A stretch of DNA of 64,000 nucleotides from Vespa crabro (GCF_910589235.1 NC_060956.1:12430999-12494998), one strand, 5' to 3'; positions 1 through 12,205 are shown, numbered from the stretch's first letter. Numbers and translations are program-made. Notes: generated by a model not told the origin, from the letters alone.

Positions 1-214
1 AGTTAAGACATCAATTCCAAGATAGAAAAGATTTTTGATCTTCTGAAATACAATGTCTGAATCGATTGGTAACATTTTTCAAACTGTTGTACGAGTAAGT
101 TCAAAGATTTCACCATTTTATCTCAGCATATAGCGAAAAACGCATATGTCGATCAGGTTTCTCGATAATTATCATGTTACAACACATATTTACGCATAGT
201 CGGAAAGATATAAT

Positions 215-234
215 CTAGTTTCATTCTTTATTCT
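215..234. other. Nearly invariant 20-bp block shared by all classes
   Basis: The block begins CTAGTTTCATT and runs to TATTCT. It is unchanged in A, B, C, D, D', E and B5, although flanking regions differ by 10% or more between classes. The one exception I noticed is CTTAATTCTG near 22941. A conserved box within a variable satellite monomer is the pattern expected of a protein-binding site. No known motif is recognised. Confidence 0.6.
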
Positions 235-235
235 G

Positions 236-295
236 CGTCGAAAAAATATAAAATCATTGAAATTGAATGTGATTTTAACCTTTCATTTTTCGACG
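236..295. repeat. Nested dyad symmetry in the monomer 3' half
   Basis: Outer arms CGTCGAAAAA (236-245) and TTTTTCGACG (286-295) are perfect reverse complements. Inner arms AAAATCA (250-256) and TGATTTT (270-276) are also perfect, around a 13-base loop. Other classes keep a shortened outer stem (CGTCGAAA/TTTCGACG) and form TTGAAAT...ATTTCAA around 8 bases instead (for example 935-941 and 950-956). Dyad symmetry is a known property of many centromeric satellites. A function here is inference. Confidence 0.8.
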
Positions 296-655
296 ATACG
301 CCTTTATGAGCATAAAATTGTATATACGATATGAAACAATGTTAATACATCAATACCAAGATAAAAAGGATGTTTGATCTTCTGAAATACCATGTCTGAA
401 TAGATTGGTAACATTTTTCGTACTGTTGTCCGGGAAAATTCATTGTTTTCACCATTTTACCTCAGCATATAGCGAAATTCGCATATGTCGATCAGGTTTC
501 TCGATAATTATCATGCTACAACACGTATTAACGCATAGTCGGAAATAAATATTCTAGTTTCATTCTTTATTCTGCGTCGAAAAAATATAAAATCATTGAA
601 ATTGAATGTGATTTTAACCTTTCATTTTTCGACGATACGCCTTTATGAGCATAAA

Positions 656-669
656 ATCGTATATACGAT
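656..669. repeat. 14-bp perfect palindrome near the monomer end
   Basis: ATCGTATATACGAT equals its own reverse complement. It is present in monomers whose end reads ATACGATATG (most B2, B3, E2 and left-zone C copies, and A copies with AAAATCG). It is destroyed in ends reading ATTGGATATG (B1, B4 and many D, C) and weakened in A1 (ATTCG), E1 (ACGTTATG) and TTGTATATACG copies. It lies about 10 bases before the monomer boundary used here. Confidence 0.85.
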
Positions 670-1018
670 ATGAAACAATGTTAATACATCAATACCAAGA
701 TAAAAAGGATGTTTGATCTTCTGAAATACCATGTCTGAATAGATTGGTAACATTTTTCGTACTGTTGTCCGGGAAAATTCATTGTTTTCACCATTTTACC
801 TCAGCATATAGCGAAATTCGCATATGTCGATCAGGTTTCTCGATAATTATCATGCTACAACACGTATTAACGCATAGTCGGAAAGAAATATTCTAGTTTC
901 ATTCTTTATTCTGCGTCGAAAGTATATAAAATCATTGAAATTGAATGAGATTTCAACCTTTCGTTTTTCGACGATACAACTTTATGAGCATAAAATCGTA
1001 TATTGCATATGAAACAAA

Positions 1019-3052
1019 GTTAAGACATCAATTCCAAGATAGAAAAGATTTTTGATCTTCTGAAATACCATGTCCGAATAGATTGGTAACATTTTTCAAA
1101 CTGTTGTACGAGTAAGTTCAAAGATTTCACCATTTTATCTCAGCATATAGCGAAAAACGCATATGTCGATCAGGTTTCTCGATAATTATCATGTTACAAC
1201 ACATATTTACGCATAGTCGGAAAGATATAATCTAGTTTCATTCTTTATTCTGCGTCGAAAAAATATAAAATCATTGAAATTGAAAGTGATTTCAACCTTT
1301 CATTTTTCGACGATACGCCTTTATGAGCATAAAATCGTATATACGATATGAAACAATGTTAATACATCAATACCAAGATAAAAAGGATGTTTGATCTTCT
1401 GAAATACCATGTCTGAATAGATTGGTAACATTTTTCGTAATGTTGTCCGGGAAAATTCATTGTTTTCACCATTTTACCTCAGCATATAGCGAAATTCGCA
1501 TATGTCGATCAGGTTTCTCGATAATTATCATGTTACAACACGTATTTACACATAGTCGGAAAGATATAATCTAGTTTCATTCTTTATTCTGCGTCGAAAA
1601 AATATAAAATCATTGAAATTGAAAGTGATTTCAACCTTTCATTTTTCGACGATACGCCTTTATGAGCATAAAATCGTATATACGATATGAAACAATGTTA
1701 ATACATCAATACCAAGATAAAAAGGATGTTTGATCTTCTGAAATACCATGTCCGAATAGATTGGTAACATTTTTCAAACAGTGGAACGAGTATTTTCACT
1801 GTTTTCATGATAATATTTCCGCATATAGCGGAATTCGCATGTGTCGATCAGGTTTCTCATTAATTATCATGTTAAAACACGCATTTACACATAGTCGGAA
1901 AGATATAATCTAGTTTCATTCTTTATTCTGCGTCGAAAGTATATAAAATCATTGAAATTGAATGAGATTTCAACCTTTCATTTTTCGACGATACGCCTTT
2001 ATGAGCATAAAATCGTATATACGATATGAAACAAAGTTAAGACATCAATTCCAAGATAGAAAAGATTTTTGATCTTCTGAAATACAATGTCTGAATCGAT
2101 TGGTAACATTTTTCAAACTGTTGTACGAGTAAGTTCAAAGATTTCACCATTTTACCTCAGCATATAGCGAAAAACGCATATGTCGATCAGGTTTCTCGAT
2201 AATTATCATGTTACAACACATATTTACGCATAGTCGGAAAGATATAATCTAGTTTCATTCTTTATTCTGCGTCGAAAAAATATAAAATCATTGAAATTGA
2301 ATGTGATTTTAACCTTTCATTTTTCGACGATACGCCTTTATGAGCATAAAATCGTATATACGATATGAAACAATGTTAATACATCAATACCAAGATAAAA
2401 AGGATGTTTGATCTTCTGAAATACCATGTCTGAATAGATTGGTAACATTTTTCGTACTGTTGTCCGGGAAAATTCATTGTTTTCACTATTTTACCTCAGC
2501 ATATAGCGAAATTCGCATATGTCGATCAGGTTTCTCGATAATTATCATGCTACAACACGTATTAACGCATAGTCGGAAAGAAATATTCTAGTTTCATTCT
2601 TTATTCTGCGTCGAAAGTATATAAAATCATTGAAATTGAATGAGATTTCAACCTTTCGTTTTTCGACGATACAACTTTATGAGCATAAAATCGTATATTG
2701 GATATGAAACAAAGTTAAGACATCAATTCCAAGATAGAAAAGATTTTTGATCTTCTGAAATACAATGTCCGAATCGATTGGTAACTTTTTTCAAACTGTG
2801 GAACGAGTAATTTCACTGTTTTCAGGATAATATTTCCGCATATAGCGAAATTTACATGTGTTGTTCAGTTTTCTCGATAATTTTCATGTTAAAGCACGTA
2901 ATTAAAAATAGTCGGAAAGAAATATTCTAGTTTCATTCTTTATTCTGCGTCGAAAGTATATAAAATCATTGAAATTGAATGAGATTTCAACCTTTCGTTT
3001 TTCGACGATACGCCTTTATGAGCATAAAATCGTATATTGGATATGAAACAAA
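1019..3052 (+). repeat. Duplicated hexamer, copy 1 (monomers 4-9)
   Basis: The order is A*, B/A hybrid, B/C hybrid, A, B1, D. A* (1019) has ATACCATGTCCGAATAG fused to an A middle. The 1358 monomer is a B front with a back carrying CACGTATTTACACATAG and an A end. The 1697 monomer is a B start with a C body. This unusual order and these private junctions recur at 3392-5425 with only scattered substitutions. The period is 2373 bp (seven monomers), counting the hybrid monomer between the copies. Confidence 0.88.
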
Positions 3053-3391
3053 GTTAAGACATCAATTCCAAGATAGAAAAGATTTTTGATCTTCTGAAAT
3101 ACAATGTCTGAATCGATTGGTAACATTTTTCAAACTGTTGTACGAGTAAGTTCAAAGATTTCACCATTTTATCTCAGCATATAGCGAAAAACGCATATGT
3201 CGATCAGGTTTCTCGATAATTATCATGCTACAACACGTATTAACGCATAGTCGGAAAGAAATATTCTAGTTTCATTCTTTATTCTGCGTCGAAAGTATAT
3301 AAAATCATTGAAATTGAATGAGATTTCAACCTTTCGTTTTTCGACGATACAACTTTATGAGCATAAAATCGTATATTGGATATGAAACAAA
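3053..3391 (+). repeat. A/B1 hybrid monomer at duplication junction
   Basis: The front is A up to GCGAAAAACGC (A-specific bases to 3191). The back is B1 from CATGCTACAACACG (B-specific from 3228) through GAAAGTATAT, ACGATACAAC and ATTGGATATG. The crossover therefore lies within 3192-3227, where A and B are identical. It is exactly what unequal exchange between the A following a D and the B1 at 680 would create. Confidence 0.88.
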
Positions 3392-5425
3392 GTTAAGACA
3401 TCAATTCCAAGATAGAAAAGATTTTTGATCTTCTGAAATACCATGTCCGAATAGATTGGTAACATTTTTCAAACTGTTGTACGAGTAAGTTCAAAGATTT
3501 CACCATTTTATCTCAGCATATAGCGAAAAACGCATATGTCGATCAGGTTTCTCGATAATTATCATGTTACAACACATATTTACGCATAGTCGGAAAGATA
3601 TAATCTAGTTTCATTCTTTATTCTGCGTCGAAAAAATATAAAATCATTGAAATTGAATGTGATTTCAACCTTTCATTTTTCGACGATACGCCTTTATGAG
3701 CATAAAATCGTATATACGATATGAAACAATGTTAATACATCAATACCAAGATAAAAAGGATGTTTGATCTTCTGAAATACCATGTCTGAATAGATTGGTA
3801 ACATTTTTCGTACTGTTGTCCGGGAAAATTCATTGTTTTCACCATTTTACCTCAGCATATAGCGAAATTCGCATATGTCGATCAGGTTTCTCGATAATTA
3901 TCATGTTACAACACGTATTTACACATAGTCGGAAAGATATAATCTAGTTTCATTCTTTATTCTGCGTCGAAAAAATATAAAATCATTGAAATTGAATGTG
4001 ATTTCAACCTTTCATTTTTCGACGATACGCCTTTATGAGCATAAAATCGTATATACGATATGAAACAATGTTAATACATCAATACCAAGATAAAAAGGAT
4101 GTTTGATCTTCTGAAATACCATGTCCGAATAGATTGGTAACATTTTTCAAACAGTGGAACGAGTATTTTCACTGTTTTCATGATAATATTTCCGCATATA
4201 GCGGAATTCGCATGTGTCGATCAGGTTTCTCATTAATTATCATGTTAAAACACGCATTTACACATAGTCGGAAAGATATAATCTAGTTTCATTCTTTATT
4301 CTGCGTCGAAAGTATATAAAATCATTGAAATTGAATGAGATTTCAACCTTTCATTTTTCGACGATACGCCTTTATGAGCATAAAATCGTATATACGATAT
4401 GAAACAAAGTTAAGACATCAATTCCAAGATAGAAAAGATTTTTGATCTTCTGAAATACAATGTCTGAATCGATTGGTAACATTTTTCAAACTGTTGTACG
4501 AGTAAGTTCAAAGATTTCACCATTTTATCTCAGCATATAGCGAAAAACGCATATGTCGATCAGGTTTCTCGATAATTATCATGTTACAACACATATTTAC
4601 GCATAGTCGGAAAGATATAATCTAGTTTCATTCTTTATTCTGCGTCGAAAAAATATAAAATCATTGAAATTGAATGTGATTTTAACCTTTCATTTTTCGA
4701 CGATACGCCTTTATGAGCATAAAATCGTATATACGATATGAAACAATGTTAATACATCAATACCAAGATAAAAACGATGTTTGATCTTCTGAAATACCAT
4801 GTCTGAATAGATTGGTAACATTTTTCGTACTGTTGTCCGGGAAAATTCATTGTTTTCACTATTTTACCTCAGCATATAGCGAAATTCGCATATGTCGATC
4901 AGGTTTCTCGATAATTATCATGCTACAACACGTATTAACGCATAGTCGGAAAGAAATATTCTAGTTTCATTCTTTATTCTGCGTCGAAAGTATATAAAAT
5001 CATTGAAATTGAATGAGATTTCAACCTTTCGTTTTTCGACGATACAACTTTATGAGCATAAAATCGTATATTGGATATGAAACAAAGTTAAGACATCAAT
5101 TCCAAGATAGAAAAGATTTTTGATCTTCTGAAATACAATGTCCGAATCGATTGGTAACTTTTTTCAAACTGTGGAACGAGTAATTTCACTGTTTTCAGGA
5201 TAATATTTCCGCATATAGCGAAATTTACATGTGTTGTTCAGTTTTCTCGATAATTTTCATGTTAAAGCACGTAATTAAAAATAGTCGGAAAGAAATATTC
5301 TAGTTTCATTCTTTATTCTGCGTCGAAAGTATATAAAATCATTGAAATTGATTGAGATTTCAACCTTTCGTTTTTCGACGATACGCCTTTATGAGCATAA
5401 AATCGTATATTGGATATGAAACAAA
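3392..5425 (+). repeat. Duplicated hexamer, copy 2 (monomers 11-16)
   Basis: This is the second copy of 1019-3052, 2373 bp downstream. Differences seen are few: GAATGTGATTTC for GAAAGTGATTTC, GTACTG for GTAATG in the second monomer, and AAAACGATG at 4780 for AAAAGGATG. An A monomer follows at 5426, matching the A front of the hybrid that follows copy 1. Confidence 0.88.
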
Positions 5426-8400
5426 GTTAAGACATCAATTCCAAGATAGAAAAGATTTTTGATCTTCTGAAATACAATGTCTGAATCGATTGGTAACATT
5501 TTTCAAACTGTTGTACGAGTAAGTTCAAAGATTTCACCATTTTATCTCAGCATATAGCGAAAAACGCATATGTCGATCAGGTTTCTCGATAATTATCATG
5601 TTACAACACATATTTACGCATAGTCGGAAAGATATAATCTAGTTTCATTCTTTATTCTGCGTCGAAAAAATATAAAATCATTGAAATTGAATGTGATTTC
5701 AACCTTTCGTTTTTCGACGATACGCCTTTATGAGCATAAATTCGTATATACGATATGAAACAATGTTAATACATCAATACCAAGATAAAAAGGATGTTTG
5801 ATCTTCTGAAATACCATGTCTGAATAGATTGGTAACATTTTTCGTAATGTTCTCCGGGAAAATTCATTGTTTTCACCATTTTACCTCAGCATATAGCGAA
5901 ATTCGCATATGTCGATCAGGTTTCTCGATAATTATCATGCTACAACACGTATTAACGCATAGTCGGAAAGAAATATTCTAGTTTCATTCTTTATTCTACG
6001 TCGAAAAAATATAAAATCATTGAAATTGAATGTGATTTCAATCTTTCATTTTTCGACGATACGCCTTTATGAGCATAAAATCGTATATACGATATGAAAC
6101 AAAGTTAAGACATCAATTCCAAGATAGAAAAGATTTTTGATCTTCTGAAATACAATGTCCGAATAGATTGGTAACATTTTTCAAACAGTGGAACGAGTAT
6201 TTTCACTGTTTTCATGATAATATTTCCGCATATAGCGGAATTCGCATGTGTCGATCAGGTTTCTCATTAATTATCATGTTAAAACACGCATTTACACATA
6301 GTCGGAAAGATATAATCTAGTTTCATTCTTTATTCTGCGTCGAAAGTATATAAAATCATTGAAATTGAATGAGATTTCAACCTTTCATTTTTCGACGATA
6401 CGCCTTTATGAGCATAAAATCGTATATACGATATGAAACAAAGTTAAGACATCAATTCCAAGATAGAAAAGATTTTTGATCTTCTGAAATACAATGTCTG
6501 AATCGATTGGTAACATTTTTCAAACTGTTGTACGAGTAAGTTCAAAGATTTCACCATTTTATCTCAGCATATAGCGAAAAACGCATATGTCGATCAGGTT
6601 TCTCGATAATTATCATGTTACAACACATATTTACGCATAGTCGGAAAGATATAATCTAGTTTCATTCTTTATTCTGCGTCGAAAAAATATAAAATCATTG
6701 AAATTGAATGTGATTTTAACCTTTCATTTTTCGACGATACGCCTTTATGAGCATAAAATCGTATATACGATATGAAACAATGTTAATACATCAATACCAA
6801 GATAAAAAGGATGTTTGATCTTCTGAAATACCATGTCTGAATAGATTGGTAACATTTTTCGTACTGTTGTCCGGGAAAATTCATTGTTTTCACCATTTTA
6901 CCTCAGCATATAGCGAAATTCGCATATGTCGATCAGGTTTCTCGATAATTATCATGCTACAACACGTATTAACGCATAGTCGGAAAGAAATATTCTAGTT
7001 TCATTCTTTATTCTGCGTCGAAAGTATATAAAATCATTGAAATTGAATGAGATTTCAACCTTTCGTTTTTCGACGATACAACTTTATGAGCATAAAATCG
7101 TATATTGGATATGAAACAAAGTTAAGACATCAATTCCAAGATAGAAAAGATTTTTGATCTTCTGAAATACAATGTCCGAATAGATTGGTAACATTTTTCA
7201 AACAGTGGAACGAGTATTTTCACTGTTTTCATGATAATATTTCCGCATATAGCGGAATTCGCATGTGTCGATCAGGTTTCTCATTAATTATCATGTTAAA
7301 ACACGCATTTACACATAGTCGGAAAGATATAATCTAGTTTCATTCTTTATTCTGCGTCGAAAGTATATAAAATCATTGAAATTGAATGAGATTTCAACCT
7401 TTCATTTTTCGACGATACGCCTTTATGAGCATAAAATCGTATATACGATATGAAACAAAGTTAAGACTTCAATTCCAAGATAGAAAAGATTTTTGATCTT
7501 CTGAAATACAATGTCTGAATCGATTGGTAACATTTTTCAAACTGTTGTACGAGTAAGTTCAAAGATTTCACCATTTTATCTCAGCATATAGCGAAAAACG
7601 CATATGTCGATCAGGTTTCTCGATAATTATCATGTTACAACACATATTTACGCATAGTCGGAAAGATATAATCTAGTTTCATTCTTTATTCTGCGTCGAA
7701 AAAATATAAAATCATTGAAATTGAATGTGATTTTAACCTTTCATTTTTCGACGATACGCCTTTATGAGCATAAAATCGTATATACGATATGAAACAATGT
7801 TAATACATCAATACCAAGATAAAAAGGATGTTTGATCTTCTGAAATACCATGTCTGAATAGATTGGTAACATTTTTCGTACTGTTGTCCGGGAAAATTCA
7901 TTGTTTTCACCATTTTACCTCAGCATATAGCGAAATTCGCATATGTCGATCAGGTTTCTCGATAATTATCATGCTACAACACGTATTAACGCATAGTCGG
8001 AAAGAAATATTCTAGTTTCATTCTTTATTCTGCGTCGAAAGTATATAAAATCATTGAAATTGAATGAGATTTCAACCTTTCGTTTTTCGACGATACAACT
8101 TTATGAGCATAAAATCGTATATTGGATATGAAACAAAGTTAAGACATCAATTCCAAGATAGAAAAGATTTTTGATCTTCTGAAATACAATGTCCGAATCG
8201 ATTGGTAACTTTTTTCAAACTGTGGAACGAGTAATTTCACTGTTTTCAGGATAATATTTCCGCATATAGCGAAATTTACATGTGTTGTTCAGTTTTCTCG
8301 ATAATTTTCATGTTAAAGCACGTAATTAAAAATAGTCGGAAAGAAATATTCTAGTTTCATTCTTTATTCTGCGTCGAAAGTATATAAAATCATTGAAATT

Positions 8401-8476
8401 GAATGAGATTTCAACCTTTCGTTTTTCGACGATACGCCTTTATGAGCATAAAATCGTATATTGGATATGAAACAAA
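5426..8476 (+). repeat. Nine monomers as three trimers: A-B3-C, A-B1-C, A-B1-D
   Basis: Starts are 5426 A1 (TAAATTCGTATA), 5765 B3 with GTTCTCCGGG and TCAATCTTTC, 6104 C, 6443 A, 6782 B1, 7121 C, 7460 A (GACTTCAATTCC), 7799 B1 and 8138 D. The 1017-bp trimer phase is regular. C and D alternate in the third slot, so the two classes are interchangeable there. Confidence 0.87.
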
Positions 8477-10510
8477 GTTAAGACATCAATTCCAAGATAG
8501 AAAAGATTTTTGATCTTCTGAAATACAATGTCTGAATCGATTGGTAACATTTTTCAAACTGTTGTACGAGTAAGTTCAAAGATTTCACCATTTTATCTCA
8601 GCATATAGCGAAAAACGCATATGTCGATCAGGTTTCTCGATAATTATCATGTTACAACACATATTTACGCATAGTCGGAAAGATATAATCTAGTTTCATT
8701 CTTTATTCTGCGTCGAAAAAATATAAAATCATTGAAATTGAATGTGATTTTAACCTTTCATTTTTCGACGATACGCCTTTATGAGCATAAAATTGTATAT
8801 ACGATATGAAACAATGTTAATACATCAATACCAAGATAAAAAGGATGTTTGATCTTCTGAAATACCATGTCTGAATAGATTGGTAACATTTTTCGTACTG
8901 TTGTCCGGGAAAATTCATTGTTTTCACCATTTTACCTCAGCATATAGCGAAATTCGCATATGTCGATCAGGTTTCTCGATAATTATCATGCTACAACACG
9001 TATTAACGCATAGTCGGAAATAAATTTTCTAGTTTCATTCTTTATTCTGCGTCGAAAAAATATAAAATCATTGAAATTGAATGTGATATTAACCTTTCAT
9101 TTTTCGACGATACGCCTTTATGAGCATAAAATCGTATATACGATATGAAACAATGTTAATACATCAATACCAAGATAAAAAGGATGTTTGATCTTCTGAA
9201 ATACCATGTCTGAATAGATTGGTAACATTTTTCGTACTGTTGTCCGGGAAAATTCATTGTTTTCACCATTTTACCTCAGCATATAGCGAAATTCGCATAT
9301 GTCGATCAGGTTTCTCGATAATTATCATGCTACAACACGTATTAACGCATAGTCGGAAAGAAATATTCTAGTTTCATTCTTTATTCTGCGTCGAAAGTAT
9401 ATAAAATCATTGAAATTGAATGAGATTTCAACCTTTCGTTTTTCGACGATACGCCTTTATGAGCATAAAATCGTATATTGGATATGAAACAAAGTTAAGA
9501 CATCAATTCCAAGATAGAAAAGATTTTTGATCTTCTGAAATACAATGTCTGAATCGATTGGTAACATTTTTCAAACTGTTGTACGAGTAAGTTCAAAGAT
9601 TTCACCATTTTATCTCAGCATATAGCGAAAAACGCATATGTCGATCAGGTTTCTCGATAATTATCATGTTACAACACATATTTACGCATAGTCGGAAAGA
9701 TATAATCTAGTTTCATTCTTTATTCTGCGTCGAAAAAATATAAAATCATTGAAATTGAATGTGATTTTAACCTTTCATTTTTCGACGATACGCCTTTATG
9801 AGCATAAAATTGTATATACGATATGAAACAATGTTAATACATCAATACCAAGATAAAAAGGATGTTTGATCTTCTGAAATACCATGTCTGAATAGATTGG
9901 TAACATTTTTCGTACTGTTGTCCGGGAAAATTCATTGTTTTCACCATTTTACCTCAGCATATAGCGAAATTCGCATATGTCGATCAGGTTTCTCGATAAT
10001 TATCATGCTACAACACGTATTAACGCATAGTCGGAAATAAATATTCTAGTTTCATTCTTTATTCTGCGTCGAAAAAATATAAAATCATTGAAATTGAATG
10101 TGATATTAACCTTTCATTTTTCGACGATACGCCTTTATGAGCATAAAATCGTATATACGATATGAAACAATGTTAATACATCAATACCAAGATAAAAAGG
10201 ATGTTTGATCTTCTGAAATACCATGTCTGAATAGATTGGTAACATTTTTCGTACTGTTGTCCGGGAAAATTCATTGTTTTCACCATTTTACCTCAGCATA
10301 TAGCGAAATTCGCATATGTCGATCAGGTTTCTCGATAATTATCATGCTACAACACGTATTAACGCATAGTCGGAAAGAAATATTCTAGTTTCATTCTTTA
10401 TTCTGCGTCGAAAGTATATAAAATCATTGAAATTGAATGAGATTTCAACCTTTCGTTTTTCGACGATACAACTTTATGAGCATAAAATCGTATATTGGAT
10501 ATGAAACAAA
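8477..10510 (+). repeat. Tandemly doubled A-B2-B1 trimer (monomers 26-31)
   Basis: There are two copies of 1017 bp, at 8477-9493 and 9494-10510. Shared rare marks are TAAAATTGTATATACG at the end of A and GTGATATTAACC in B2 (near 9085 and 10100). The B2 copies differ at one visible base (AAATTTTC against AAATATTC). This is a local trimer duplication inside the array. Confidence 0.87.
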
Positions 10511-12205
10511 GTTAAGACATCAATTCCAAGATAGAAAAGATTTTTGATCTTCTGAAATACAATGTCCGAATCGATTGGTAACTTTTTTCAAACTGTGGAA
10601 CGAGTAATTTCACTGTTTTCAGGATAATATTTCCGCATATAGCGAAATTTACATGTGTTGTTCAGTTTTCTCGATAATTTTCATGTTAAAGCACGTAATT
10701 AAAAATAGTCGGAAAGAAATATTCTAGTTTCATTCTTTATTCTGCGTCGAAAGTATATAAAATCATTGAAATTGAATGAGATTTCAACCTTTCGTTTTTC
10801 GACGATACGCCTTTATGAGCATAAAATCGTATATTGGATATGAAACAAAGTTAAGACATCAATTCCAAGATAGAAAAGATTTTTGATCTTCTGAAATACA
10901 ATGTCTGAATCGATTGGTAACATTTTTCAAACTGTTGTACGAGTAAGTTCAAAGATTTCACCATTTTATCTCAGCATATAGCGAAAAACGCATATGTCGA
11001 TCAGGTTTCTCGATAATTATCATGTTACAACACATATTTACGCATAGTCGGAAAGATATAATCTAGTTTCATTCTTTATTCTGCGTCGAAAAAATATAAA
11101 ATCATTGAAATTGAATGTGATTTCAACCTTTCATTTTTCGACGATACGCCTTTATGAGCATAAATTCGTATATACGATATGAAACAATGTTAATACATCA
11201 ATACCAAGATAAAAAGGATGTTTGATCTTCTGAAATACCATGTCTGAATAGATTGGTAACATTTTTCGTACTGTTGTCCGGGAAAATTCAAAGATTTCAC
11301 CATTTTATCTCAGCATATAGCGAAAAACGCATATGTCGATCAGGTTTCTCGATAATTATCATGTTACAACACAAATTTACGCATAGTCGGAAAGATATAA
11401 TCTAGTTTCATTCTTTATTCTGCGTCGAAAAAATATAAAATCATTGAAATTGAACGTGATTTTAACCTTTCATTTTTCGACGATACGCCTTTATGAGCAT
11501 AAAATCGTATATACGATATGAAACAATGTTAATACATCAATACCAAGATAAAAAGGATGTTTGATCTTCTGAAATACCATGTCTGAATAGATTGGTAACA
11601 TTTTTCGTACTGTTGTCCGGGAAAATTCATTGTTTTCACCATTTTACCTCAGCATATAGCGAAATTCGCATATGTCGATCAGGTTTCTCGATAATTATCA
11701 TGCTACAACACGTATTAACGCATAGTCGGAAAGAAATATTCTAGTTTCATTCTTTATTCTGCGTCGAAAGTATATAAAATCATTGAAATTGAATGAGATT
11801 TCAACCTTTCGTTTTTCGACGATACAACTTTATGAGCATAAAATCGTATATTGGATATGAAACAAAGTTAAGACATCAATTCCAAGATAGAAAAGATTTT
11901 TGATCTTCTGAAATACAATGTCCGAATCGATTGGTAACTTTTTTCAAACTGTGGAACGAGTAATTTCACTGTTTTCAGGATAATATTTCCGCATATAGCG
12001 AAATTTACATGTGTTGTTCAGTTTTCTCGATAATTTTCATGTTAAAGCACGTAATTAAAAATAGTCGGAAAGAAATATTCTAGTTTCATTCTTTATTCTG
12101 CGTCGAAAGTATATAAAATCATTGAAATTGAATGAGATTTCAACCTTTCGTTTTTCGACGATACGCCTTTATGAGCATAAAATCGTATATTGGATATGAA
12201 ACAAA
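10511..12205 (+). repeat. D, A1, B/A2 hybrid, B1, D (monomers 32-36)
   Basis: Starts are 10511 D, 10850 A1, 11189 hybrid, 11528 B1 and 11867 D. The hybrid monomer stands where the regular hexamer A1-B1-D-A2-B1-D would carry B1, D and A2, so this block reads as that hexamer with 678 bp deleted. Confidence 0.83.
11189..11527 (+). repeat. B1/A2 fusion monomer (deletion junction)
   Basis: The monomer is B through GTACTGTTGTCCGGGAAAA (last B-specific base 11286). From AAAGATTTCACC (11291) onward it is A2, including ACACAAATTTACGC and GAACGTGATTTTAACC. The exchange point is confined to the four bases TTCA at 11287-11290. The rare AAATTTACG mark is shared with the A2 at 17291, which points to an A2 of that lineage as the partner. 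Confidence 0.87.

Larger units (their letters stand above)
2..1018 (+). repeat. A-B2-B1 trimer (monomers 1-3)
   Basis: Three monomers, 1017 bp: A (2), B2 (341, GGAAATAAATATTC) and B1 (680). The same order recurs at 8477-9493 and 9494-10510, and again at the head of 23393-24409 and 28139-29155. B1 here has a private TATTGCATATG near its end. Confidence 0.88.

Noticed and set aside
247..254. TATAAAAT resembling a TATA box, repeated in every monomer
   Set aside because: At about 30% G+C such strings are expected by chance, and no initiator, downstream gene or transcript evidence is visible. Satellite transcription remains possible but is not supported by sequence alone.
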